From assembly GCF_007713735.2 (NCBI RefSeq), contig NZ_VMNW02000028.1:25897-89896 (forward strand): a DNA stretch of 64,000 nt. The letters are read 5' to 3'. The translations under genes were made by a program, and so were the position numbers. This stretch comes from Amycolatopsis acidicola (GTDB lineage Bacteria > Actinomycetota > Actinomycetes > Mycobacteriales > Pseudonocardiaceae). Positions 9,192 to 17,070 of this stretch are shown piece by piece. Numbering within the stretch: the first letter of the stretch is position 1; each line of letters starts with the position of its first letter. Under the pieces are notes generated by a model that searched no databases, was not told the DNA's origin, and worked only from the letters and a program-made list of their open reading frames with translations.

Positions 9192-10027
9192 CTCGCCCCC
9201 TGGTCCAGCTCGCCGAGCGCCTGTTCGTACTGCGCCTCGGTGAACTTCCCGTAGTGCCACAGGTGCGTGTTCGAGGTGAACGACAGCCCGTGCCCCTTCT
9301 CCGTATGCGCGACGAGACAGGTCGGTTTCCCCGTGGCAGCGGGGACTTTGTGCAGCGCGGCGCTCAGGTCGCCCACGTCGTGACCGTCCACTTCGGTCAC
9401 TTCCCAGCCGAAGCTGCGCCATTTGTCGGCGAACGGCTCCAGCCGCATGATCTCCTCGGTCGGCCCGTCCTCCTGGAACCCGTTGCGGTCCACGATCGCG
9501 ACCAGGTTGTCCAGGCGATAGTGCCCCGCGGCCATCGCCGACTCCCACACCGAGCCCTCCTGGCATTCGCCGTCGCCCAGCACGACGAACACGCGGTAGT
9601 TCGCGCGGTCGTACGCCCCGGCGAGGGCGAGCCCGGTGCCGACCGGCAGGCCGTGCCCGAGCGAGCCGGTGGCCAGCTCGACCCCGGGGATGCTCCGCGA
9701 CGGGTGCCCGGCGAACCGGCTGCCCGGGGTCTTGTACCCGGCCAGCTCATCGATGGGGAAGAAGCCCCGCTCGGCCAGCGCGGCGTACAGCGACGCCGAG
9801 GAATGTCCCTTGCTGTAGATGAGGAAATCCCGTTCCGGCCAGTCCGGCCGCGCCGGGTCGACCCGCAGCACGTCGTCGAACAGCAGGACGGTCAGGATCT
9901 CCACCGAAGACATCGAGCCCCCGACGTGCGCGCCAGGGCTGTGCGTCGCCAGTTCGACGATGTGCCTGCGCAGCCGGTGCGCCATCGCGATGAGATCGGT
10001 GTGGTTGGCAACGGTCGTGATACTCAT
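9188..10027 (-). CDS. Transketolase N-terminal subunit (ThDP-binding)
   Basis: 279 aa. It has the GHSSASLYAALAERGFF and HPSRSIPGVELATGSLGHG segments of transketolase and the ThDP/Mg motif VLGDGECQEGSVWES followed by the N of IVDRNGFQ. This is the usual split-transketolase N half. ATG at 10027 follows an AGAGGGG ribosome site. It overlaps the C subunit downstream by four bases and lies 26 bases after the aminotransferase stop. It is the only N half in the window although there are two C halves. Confidence 0.92.
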   Translation of the reverse strand: MSITTVANHTDLIAMAHRLRRHIVELATHSPGAHVGGSMSSVEILTVLLFDDVLRVDPARPDWPERDFLIYSKGHSSASLYAALAERGFFPIDELAGYKTPGSRFAGHPSRSIPGVELATGSLGHGLPVGTGLALAGAYDRANYRVFVVLGDGECQEGSVWESAMAAGHYRLDNLVAIVDRNGFQEDGPTEEIMRLEPFADKWRSFGWEVTEVDGHDVGDLSAALHKVPAATGKPTCLVAHTEKGHGLSFTSNTHLWHYGKFTEAQYEQALGELDQGAR

Positions 10028-10053
10028 GGCCCCTCTTCCGTGTTTCTGCTGGA

Positions 10054-11385
10054 TCACCACAGCCGGTCGCCGTCCTCCCACGGCTCGGCGTAGTCGATGG
10101 TTCGCGCGTACGCGGCCAGCTCCCCCAGCCGGCCGAACACCTTCACGAAGGCGTCCTCGTACGCGGAGATCGCCGCCGGGTCCCGGAACGAAGCCGGGCA
10201 CAGCCTGCTGCCGACCAGCAGCGAGCCGGAGATCACCGCGAGCGTCGAGGTGTACTCCTCCGGCCGGTATTCGACCGTCCGCGCGGTGTGCCCGCAGGTC
10301 CACGGGCAGCCCCGGCCGTAGCCGACGCGCTCGGCGAACAGGCGCTGGCCGGGCAGCGGCCGGTTCTGGTAGCCGATCACCGGGATCCCCTCGGCGGTCA
10401 GCGCCTCGCCGACCACGCGTCGGAACGGCCCCGGTGCGACGTCGAGCCCGGCCTGTGCCGGGTCGAACCGCACCCGGAAGTGGTGGTACACATGGGTTCT
10501 GCCGTCCGGGACGACCGGCGGCAGCACGCCGGGCAGCTCGCTCAGCGTCCCGGTGAGCCGGTTCGCGCCCGCCCTGGTCTCGTCGATGTAGGTGTCGAGC
10601 CGCGCCAGCTGGGAGCGGGTGAACGCGGCGAGGATGGAGCTGAACCGGTAGTTCCAGCCGAGCGTGTGCGCGTGGTAGTCGCGGTGCCCGTCCGGATCGA
10701 TGGTCTCGCCGAACATCTTCACCGCGTCCGCGCGGTTGCGCAGGCCGGTATCGTTCGTCGTTAGCAGCCCGCCTTCGCCCGCGGTGGCCAGGTTCTTCCC
10801 GGCCATGATGCTGAACGCGCCGAGATCGCCGAGCGCGCCGGCCCGCACCCCGTCCACCGTGGCGCCGTGCGCCTGCGCCGCGTCCTCGATCACCACCAGC
10901 CCGTGCCGGCGCGCGATCTCGCTGACGGCGGCCATGTCGGCGGGCAAGCCGTGCAGGTGTACCGCGATGATCGCCTTGGTGCGCCGGGAGATCCGGTGCT
11001 CCACATCGGACGGATCGAGGGTGAACGTGACCGGGTCGACGTCCGCGAACACCGGGATGCCCTGGTGGTGCAGGACGCAGGTGGCGGAGGCGAGGAAGCT
11101 CAGCGCGGGCACGATCACCTCGTCGCCCGGCCCGATCCCCGCCGCCGCGACGGCCGCGTGCAGCGCCGCCGTCCCGCTGTTCACCGCGAGGCAGTGCGCG
11201 GTACCGGTGTACCCGGCCCACTCCCGTTCCAGCTCGCGCACCTGGTCGTCGTTCATCCAGCTCAGGCGCCCGGAACGGAGCGTGTCGGTGACCGCGGCGA
11301 TGTCGGTTTCGGTGACCTCGGGCCAGTTCTCGTCGATCCCCTTCGGCGCCACCGGGGTGCCGCCGAACAACGCGAGCGCGCTCAC
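10054..11385 (-). CDS. DegT/DnrJ/EryC1/StrS-family PLP aminotransferase
   Basis: 443 aa, fold-type I sugar-aminotransferase/AHBA-synthase family. The PLP lysine is in FSIMAGKNLATAGEGG (about residue 200), with the cofactor aspartate in VVIEDAAQAHGA and the N-terminal AVNSGTAALHAAV loop. The family converts keto groups to amines on sugars or cyclitols, or acts in AHBA synthesis. The GTG at 11385 overlaps the upstream stop as GTGA; the longer frame upstream overlaps the M24 gene and is not real. It sits immediately before the transketolase N subunit, as in pathways where a ketol product is transaminated. Substrate is inference. Confidence 0.9.
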   Translation of the reverse strand: MSALALFGGTPVAPKGIDENWPEVTETDIAAVTDTLRSGRLSWMNDDQVRELEREWAGYTGTAHCLAVNSGTAALHAAVAAAGIGPGDEVIVPALSFLASATCVLHHQGIPVFADVDPVTFTLDPSDVEHRISRRTKAIIAVHLHGLPADMAAVSEIARRHGLVVIEDAAQAHGATVDGVRAGALGDLGAFSIMAGKNLATAGEGGLLTTNDTGLRNRADAVKMFGETIDPDGHRDYHAHTLGWNYRFSSILAAFTRSQLARLDTYIDETRAGANRLTGTLSELPGVLPPVVPDGRTHVYHHFRVRFDPAQAGLDVAPGPFRRVVGEALTAEGIPVIGYQNRPLPGQRLFAERVGYGRGCPWTCGHTARTVEYRPEEYTSTLAVISGSLLVGSRLCPASFRDPAAISAYEDAFVKVFGRLGELAAYARTIDYAEPWEDGDRLW

Positions 11386-12560
11386 CGGAGGGTTCCCGGC
11401 AGCAGCTGGAGCTCCCTGGGCACCACCTTGCCGGTCAGCACCTCGCAGCCCGTCTCGGTGACGACGACGGTCTCGCTGAACCCGACGTGCCCGTTCAGCT
11501 CCGGCACGATCAGCGACGGCACCAGGTGGAAGACCATGTTGGGCCGCAACACGGTTTCGTCGCCGGGGTGGAGGTTCATGATGTGGCTTTCGTTCCAGCC
11601 CGGCGGATAGCAGACGCCGATGGAATAGCCGGTCTCGTGCGTGAAGTCCCCGAAACCGTGGCTCACCAGGGTCTTCCGGCACGCGTCGTCCACGGCGCCG
11701 GACGTGACCCCGGCACGGATGGTGCCGATCGCTGCCTCCAGCCCGTCGACCACCGCCGCGACGCGGCCGGTGACCGCGGCGGGCGGATCGCCGATGAACG
11801 CCGCGCGCATCATCGCCGCGCTGTAGCGGCGGACGCAGCCGGAGAACTCCAGGAACACGATGTCCCCGTCGCGCAGCTCGCGGCCTTCCCAGGTGCCGTG
11901 CGGCAATCCCGAACGTTCCCCGCTGATCACGTACGGCGGGCTCCCCGGGTACTCACTGCCGTGGCGCAGCGTGCCGCCGTACACCGCGGCCGCCACCTCG
12001 TTCTCGGTCACGCCGGGGCGGGCAGTGTCCAAAGCGGACCGCATCCCGGCCATCGCCGCCCCGGCGGCGAGCCGGATGTAGTCGATCTCGGCGGGCGACT
12101 TGACCAGCCGCACCGCCTCGACCAGCCCGCTGCCGTCCACCCAGCGGGTCTGGGGCAGCGCGGCGACGAGCCGGTGGTAGGTGCGGATGGGGAAGAAGTA
12201 GCCGCTCTCCTCGATGGAGGTGACCTTCCCCCGCGCGCCGACCTCGTCGAGCGCGTCGACCGTGACCTCGATCGGATCCTGCGTGACGTCGTAGTCGGTG
12301 TAACGCTCCAGCCAGGACAGCCGCTGCACGTTGATCCGCTCCTCGCGGTACGTCAGCAGCAGCGGCTCGCCCTCGGCCGGCACCAGCAGGGTCTGGTACA
12401 TGTAATAGCCGAGCGTGGTGTAGCCGGTGAGGTAGTAGATGTTCTCCGGTACGGAGATCATCGCGACGTCGATCTCCCGCGCCGCCATGCCCTCGCGCAC
12501 CCGGGCCAGTCTCGTCCGGTACTCGTCGAGCGTGAACGGCAGATTTTCGTTCTCCCGCAT
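11382..12560 (-). CDS. M24 pita-bread hydrolase, creatinase/ectoine-hydrolase-like
   Basis: 392 aa with an N-terminal creatinase_N domain (about 10-150) and a C-terminal pita-bread domain. The dinuclear-metal ligands of aminopeptidase P type enzymes are mostly missing: the first Asp is Glu in FLEFSG, the second is Ala in YSAAMMR, and the fourth ligand position has no Glu. His in THETGYSIG and Glu in FSETVVVTE remain. This resembles metal-independent creatinase or ectoine hydrolase (DoeA) rather than an Xaa-Pro peptidase. A GAGGGGG ribosome site precedes the ATG at 12560. In this operon it may cleave a C-N bond or amide in a precursor, which is inference. Confidence 0.8.
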   Translation of the reverse strand: MRENENLPFTLDEYRTRLARVREGMAAREIDVAMISVPENIYYLTGYTTLGYYMYQTLLVPAEGEPLLLTYREERINVQRLSWLERYTDYDVTQDPIEVTVDALDEVGARGKVTSIEESGYFFPIRTYHRLVAALPQTRWVDGSGLVEAVRLVKSPAEIDYIRLAAGAAMAGMRSALDTARPGVTENEVAAAVYGGTLRHGSEYPGSPPYVISGERSGLPHGTWEGRELRDGDIVFLEFSGCVRRYSAAMMRAAFIGDPPAAVTGRVAAVVDGLEAAIGTIRAGVTSGAVDDACRKTLVSHGFGDFTHETGYSIGVCYPPGWNESHIMNLHPGDETVLRPNMVFHLVPSLIVPELNGHVGFSETVVVTETGCEVLTGKVVPRELQLLPGTLR

Positions 12561-12582
12561 GGATTCCCCCTCGTGGTGATGG

Positions 12583-15303
12583 TCAGCCGGCCGGACGGCC
12601 GAATTCGTGCAAGGTGAGCCGTGGCCCGTCCCGGCGCACGAAGGCGCCGCCGTGCCATTCCCAGACCCAGCCGGAGCGGCGCCGTCCGCCATAGGGCGCG
12701 AGCGGCAGCCTGCGCCGGTGCTCCAGCCAGGTTTCGCCGGTGAACACCTCGCCGTGCGTGCGGGCGAGTCTCGCCGCGATGTCCGTGGTGCCCCCGAAAA
12801 CGGTCGCGGTGAGCCCGTAGACCGAGTCCTCCGCCAGTTCGACGGCCTCGTCCGCGGAGTCGGCCTGGACGATCGGGAGCACCGGCCCGAAGGTCTCGGC
12901 GCGCATCACGTCCATGTCGTGCCCGACGTCGACGAGCACCGCCGGTTCGATCAGCACGCGGTCCCCGACGTTGTGCGCCTTGCCGCCGTACAGCAGCTTC
13001 GCGCCGGCCTTGGTCGCCGCGTCGAGCTGGGCGAGCACCCGGCTCGCCGTCGCACGGTCCAGCGGCGCGATGTCCGTCGCCTCGTCCCAGTGCTCGCCGA
13101 TCGCCAGCGCCGCGGTCAGTTCCGCGACCTGGCCCACGAACTCCGGGTAGATCTCGCGGTGCACGTAGAACCGTTCCGGCGCGGTGCACGCCTGGCCGGC
13201 GTTGTAGAGCCCGGCGGCCACCGCGGCGGCCGCGGCCTCGGGCACGGAAGCGCCGGGCAGCACCAGAAACGGGTCCTTGCCGGGGCCTTCGAACACGAAC
13301 CGGGTCCCCGTCTTGCGGGCGGGTTCCTCGTAGCCCCGCGCCCAGTTGTCGTCGCCGAACGCCATCACCGCGCCGATCCCGGGGTCGGCCATCGACTCGC
13401 CGAGGAAGACAGGCCCGGCCCGGTCGCTGAACTCGACCCTGCCGGACAACGCGGGCCGCAGGAGGTCCGCGAGAATCTCCGCCCAGCGCGCGCGTCGGCC
13501 CGGAAGCCGGGCGAGCGTGCGGTTTCCGGCCAGGTAGGACGCACCTATGGTGGCCACCGGGTTGCTCAGGATCGCGTTACCGGGCAGGCACAACGCGACC
13601 TTGCCGACCGGCTCCCGCCCCTGCAGCGCGTCGAGCGCGCCGGGAAACGCGCGCAGCCGCGTGATCGCCAGCCGGATGTCCGAACGGATCACCTTGCGGC
13701 TGAACGGGAACAGCTCGACCGCGAGGTCCTCCAGCTCACCGGCGGTGTCCTCGACGACGTCAGCCAGCTTCGCCAGCTGTTCCGCGCGCTCCGCCACGGA
13801 CGACCCGAACCCGTGTCCATTGTGGACTTCGCGCTTCGCCGCCATCGCGGCCGCCTTGCGCTGCAACGCACTCCGCGCGACCTTCTCCGTGGCCGTCACC
13901 GGCAGGCGATGCATGATGTGGATCTCACGTGGCCGTTTGAACGGGGCGAGTGCACGGGCACACGCCTGTTCCACCAGCCCGCGGTCCACGACGAACCGCG
14001 GCAGCGGCTCCAGGAAGACCTCGATCTCCTGGCCACCGAAGGGATCCGGGACCCCGAGCGCGACCGCCCGGCGCACCCCGGCACAGGCCTCGACCACCCG
14101 CTCGATCTCCGCCGGGTCGATGTTCTCCCCGCGCCGCCGGATCAGGTCGTCCGTCCGGCCCGCGAAGGTCAGCATCCCGGCTTCGTCGCGCCGCACCAGG
14201 TCGCCGGTGGCGAACCAGTGGCCGGTGAAGGCCTGCCTCGTCGCGGCCGGGGCGCGGAAGTAACCCGACATCATCGCCGGGTTGCGGCGTACCAGCAGCC
14301 GTCCGGTGCCCGGCCCGTGGACGGTGGCGCCGACGGCGTCGATCAGCCTGATCCGGACGTGGTCGAGCGGTTCGCCGAGCGTGCCGGGATTCGGCGCGTC
14401 CCAGCGCCCGCACAGCAGGGTGTTCGTCTCGGACAGCCCGAAGCCTTCCACGACGGGAACGCCGTAGCGCGCGGTGAAAAGGCGTGCGGTCTCCGCGGGC
14501 GCTCCGCCTCCATAGACAACGCGCAGCGTTGTCGAGAGGTCGTCCGGGTCGGCGGGCCGCGCACACAGCACGGCGAGCATCTCGCCGAGGTGGCGGAACA
14601 CCGTCGCCCGGTACTTCCGCACCTCCGGCCAGAACCGGCTGCCGCTGAACCTGGGCCGCAGCACCACGTGCGCGCCACGGTGGGCGGCCGACGCGAGCAA
14701 CGACAGCCCTGCCATATGGTGCAACGGAAGGACGTGCAGGACGACGTCCTCGTGGCTGATCCCGAGCCGCTCGCAGAACTCCTCGACCGGCAGCACGAAA
14801 CTCAGCTGGCTGAGCACGCAGCCCTTCGGCTTCCCGGTCGAGCCCGAGGTGAACAGCACGACCAGCGGGCTCTGCGCCGACACCGGGCCGTCCGGCGGAT
14901 CGCCACCGCCGGACAGCTCACTGACCACCCGGAAAGGCCCGAGCGTGTCCGCGAGTTCCTTGCGGTGCGGCGGAACCAGCACCAGCGACGGCGCCGCGGT
15001 GGTCACCAGCGCGCGCAGTTCCTTGTCGGTCAGGCGTTCGTCCAGCGGCACCAGCACCGCGCCGAGCCGCGCGCAGGCGAACCACAGGAACGCCAGCTCC
15101 GGCCCGTTCGGCAGCACCACGGCGACACGGTCGCCGAAACCCACCCGGTGCCGGGCCAGCGCGGCGGCCACCTCGGTGACGTGCTCCAGCGCGGCGCGGT
15201 AGGTGACTGTCTCGTCCTGGCCGTCCGGGCGCGTCCAGGTCAGGAACGGCCGTTCGGGATGACGCCCGGCGGTGCGGCGCAGGACGTCGATGACGGTCAG
15301 CAC
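12583..15303 (-). CDS. Fused AMP-forming acyl ligase and aldehyde dehydrogenase
   Basis: 906 aa in one uninterrupted frame. Residues ~1-490 are an ANL-family ligase: LFTSGSTGKPKG near 151, RGENIDPAEIE near 391, and the A10-type lysine in TATEKVARS near 471. Residues ~500-900 are an aldehyde dehydrogenase: GNAILSNPVATIG in place of the usual PWNFP segment, Glu in FVFEGPGKDP near 671, the nucleophilic Cys in NAGQACTAPERF near 705, and AETFGPVLPI. No carrier domain lies between them. GTG start overlaps the GNAT gene by 7 bases. It could oxidise an aldehyde and activate the acid, or activate an acid and reduce the acyl adenylate/CoA to an aldehyde; direction is not decidable here. Confidence 0.88.
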   Translation of the reverse strand: MLTVIDVLRRTAGRHPERPFLTWTRPDGQDETVTYRAALEHVTEVAAALARHRVGFGDRVAVVLPNGPELAFLWFACARLGAVLVPLDERLTDKELRALVTTAAPSLVLVPPHRKELADTLGPFRVVSELSGGGDPPDGPVSAQSPLVVLFTSGSTGKPKGCVLSQLSFVLPVEEFCERLGISHEDVVLHVLPLHHMAGLSLLASAAHRGAHVVLRPRFSGSRFWPEVRKYRATVFRHLGEMLAVLCARPADPDDLSTTLRVVYGGGAPAETARLFTARYGVPVVEGFGLSETNTLLCGRWDAPNPGTLGEPLDHVRIRLIDAVGATVHGPGTGRLLVRRNPAMMSGYFRAPAATRQAFTGHWFATGDLVRRDEAGMLTFAGRTDDLIRRRGENIDPAEIERVVEACAGVRRAVALGVPDPFGGQEIEVFLEPLPRFVVDRGLVEQACARALAPFKRPREIHIMHRLPVTATEKVARSALQRKAAAMAAKREVHNGHGFGSSVAERAEQLAKLADVVEDTAGELEDLAVELFPFSRKVIRSDIRLAITRLRAFPGALDALQGREPVGKVALCLPGNAILSNPVATIGASYLAGNRTLARLPGRRARWAEILADLLRPALSGRVEFSDRAGPVFLGESMADPGIGAVMAFGDDNWARGYEEPARKTGTRFVFEGPGKDPFLVLPGASVPEAAAAAVAAGLYNAGQACTAPERFYVHREIYPEFVGQVAELTAALAIGEHWDEATDIAPLDRATASRVLAQLDAATKAGAKLLYGGKAHNVGDRVLIEPAVLVDVGHDMDVMRAETFGPVLPIVQADSADEAVELAEDSVYGLTATVFGGTTDIAARLARTHGEVFTGETWLEHRRRLPLAPYGGRRRSGWVWEWHGGAFVRRDGPRLTLHEFGRPAG

Positions 15304-16157
15304 GCCGTTCTCCGCTGCAGCACGTACGCGGGATGCGGGCCGGTGCGGCGGAAGTCCACCGCCACGTAGCCGCGCGCGAAGTACTCGGTGAACACCGCGC
15401 GGATCTCCGCCCGCCAGGCCCGTGCCGCGCCGAGGTCGGCGTGCTTGATCGCGCCGAGGTCACCGGGTACCGCGACCAGCACGCGCGGCGTCTCCCGGTC
15501 CAGGTGCACGGATCGGTTGCAGGGCAAGCCGTTCCGCTCGATCACGCGGTTCGCGGGTGACTCGCTGAGCGAGCCCGGCGCGGTGTTCCGCGGTTCCGGC
15601 CACGGGCTGCGGCGCAGCCACCATTCGGCCAGCAGCCGGTCGGTGTCGAGGCCGGCGTTGAGCCCACTGCCGGTGCCGTAGACGTTCACCCGGTAGTCGC
15701 GCGCGATCGCGCCGAGCCTGCGCACGTTGAGCGCCGCGTTCCCGGCCAGCAGCGGGTCGAAGGTCCAGGTGATGAGCTCGATCCCGGCGTCGAGCGCCGC
15801 CCGGCGCTGCGCCAGCTTCAGGCGCCTGCCGATGCCGTGCGAGCGGTACAGCGGATGCACGCACAACAGCACGGAGCACTGTTTCAGCGCGCCGCCCTGG
15901 CTGATCCCCGGAAACGAGTAGACGAACCCCGCGAGCTCCCCGCCGCCGTCGAACGCACCGAGGACGATCCCGCCGTTCTCCTGCGCGGTCAGCAGCTCCA
16001 GCAGCGGGATGCCGACGATGTCACTGGTCCCCCAGACCAGGTCCTGCAGACGCTCACACTGGCGGTATTCGTCCGTTCCCCACACCCGCCGGACGGTGAC
16101 CGCCGGACTCGGTGCCACCGCGGGCGCCTGGGCAGCCCGCATCAAGATCCCGGCCAT
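15297..16157 (-). CDS. GNAT-family acyltransferase-like protein, first gene of the operon
   Basis: 286 aa, resembling the predicted GNAT proteins of COG3375. The acetyl-CoA fold is seen around LAGFVYSFPG, VLLCVHPLYRSHGIGRRLK (Q/RxxGxG/A loop) and LITWTFDPLLAGNAALN. The C-terminal third (PHPAYVLQRRTAC end) is family-specific. The start at 16157 has GAGGGGGG upstream; an in-frame ATG at 16226 is possible but poorly spaced. It is the promoter-proximal gene of the cluster, with 247 non-coding bases before idi. Function in the pathway unknown; N-acylation of an amine intermediate is possible. Confidence 0.75.
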   Translation of the reverse strand: MAGILMRAAQAPAVAPSPAVTVRRVWGTDEYRQCERLQDLVWGTSDIVGIPLLELLTAQENGGIVLGAFDGGGELAGFVYSFPGISQGGALKQCSVLLCVHPLYRSHGIGRRLKLAQRRAALDAGIELITWTFDPLLAGNAALNVRRLGAIARDYRVNVYGTGSGLNAGLDTDRLLAEWWLRRSPWPEPRNTAPGSLSESPANRVIERNGLPCNRSVHLDRETPRVLVAVPGDLGAIKHADLGAARAWRAEIRAVFTEYFARGYVAVDFRRTGPHPAYVLQRRTAC

Positions 16158-16231
16158 GTTCCCCCCTCGCAACCGGCCTCCGTTGCCAGTTGTACGGGCG
16201 AGGGGCGCCCCCGGATCAGAAATCACCCGGA

Positions 16232-16324
16232 GTTATTAATCCGACCGGAAGCAGGCGGAAACCAACCGCAGCGGAGTTGCTCGGAGAAACCCATTTCCGC
16301 CGTGGCTGTAGTCGGATTAGTAAC
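16232..16324. promoter_or_regulatory. Inverted pair of 14-base sites upstream of the NRPS operon
   Basis: GTTATTAATCCGAC at 16232-16245 faces GTCGGATTAGTAAC at 16311-16324. One arm is the reverse complement of the other with one mismatch, and 65 bases separate them. The sites are AT-rich islands in very GC-rich DNA and lie 75-167 bases upstream of the first operon gene. They look like a two-site operator, perhaps a looping pair for a dimeric regulator, or one site plus a promoter. No regulator gene is in the operon, so the binder is unknown. Confidence 0.55.
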
Positions 16325-16382
16325 CAACAGCTCGGTATGTGCTGACTTTTCCGCCGCGGTTCCGGGCAGGAGCCAACAGCGC

Positions 16383-16397
16383 CTGAGGTGTCCTCAG
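16383..16397. terminator. Small hairpin just after idi
   Basis: CTGAGG-TGT-CCTCAG is a perfect 6-base stem with a 3-base loop, 8 bases past the idi stop on the minus strand. There is no T run, which is common for actinomycete terminators. It partly overlaps a GTCC-N5-GGAC palindrome (16390-16402), so the hairpin may just be a by-product of that repeat. Confidence 0.35.
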
Positions 16398-16404
16398 TGG
16401 ACGG

Positions 16405-16983
16405 TCAGGCCACGCGCGCCGCCGGGGGCAGCAGCGCTTCGTCCGCGGCGGGCCAGCCGAACGGATCCGGCCCCAGAGCGGCGAGTTCGGCGACCTGCTG
16501 CGCGCACCACGGCGAGACCGTCCGCCCGCCGGCGCCCACCTCGGCCACCAGCTCGTCCCACACCGCCCACTCGTAACCGTCCACTTCGGACGGCTCTGGC
16601 CGGGGGTCACCGTCCGTGACCGCGCGGAACACCGGGCACATCTCGTTCTCCACGATGCCGTTCTCCATCACCGCGCGGTAGCGGAACGCGGGCAGCACCA
16701 GCGTGATCTCCTCGGCGTCCACGCCCAGCTCCTGCGGGACCCGCCGACGCACGGCGTCGGCGAGTTTCTCGCCCGGCGCGGGGTGGCCGCAGCAGCTGTT
16801 GGTGCGCACGCCCGGCCACGTCGGCTTCGTCCGCGCGCGGGTGGTGAGCAGGAGCCTGCCCCGGCCGTCGAACAGGTAGCACGAGAACGCGAGATGCAGC
16901 GGGGTGTCGCGGTGGTGCACCGCCGCCTTGTCCATGGTGCCCCTGGCCTGCCCGTCCTCGGTCAGCAGTACGACCTGTTCCAT
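16405..16983 (-). CDS. idi: Isopentenyl-diphosphate isomerase, type I
   Basis: 192 aa, typical length. This Nudix-like enzyme interconverts isopentenyl and dimethylallyl diphosphate in the cytosol. The catalytic Cys is in TNSCCGHP and the catalytic Glu in ENEMCPV, with the Nudix helix region around AVRRRVPQELGVDAEE. ATG at 16983 follows GGAGAAGC. It stands alone: 87 bases after the acyl-CoA dehydrogenase start region on one side and 247 bases before the NRPS operon. It has its own spacing, so it need not belong to the cluster. Confidence 0.93.
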   Translation of the reverse strand: MEQVVLLTEDGQARGTMDKAAVHHRDTPLHLAFSCYLFDGRGRLLLTTRARTKPTWPGVRTNSCCGHPAPGEKLADAVRRRVPQELGVDAEEITLVLPAFRYRAVMENGIVENEMCPVFRAVTDGDPRPEPSEVDGYEWAVWDELVAEVGAGGRTVSPWCAQQVAELAALGPDPFGWPAADEALLPPAARVA

Positions 16984-17070
16984 GCTTCTCCGTTCCCGCG
17001 CGAGGGCTTGCGTGTCCTGCCGGTCACCCACTGTATGGGCTGGTGCCGCGCGAGAACATCCCCACAAGGT

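Noticed and set aside
12607..15369. 920-aa open frame opposite the ligase-ALDH fusion
   Set aside because: Antisense shadow with biased composition and no recognisable domain; the fusion has full catalytic motifs.
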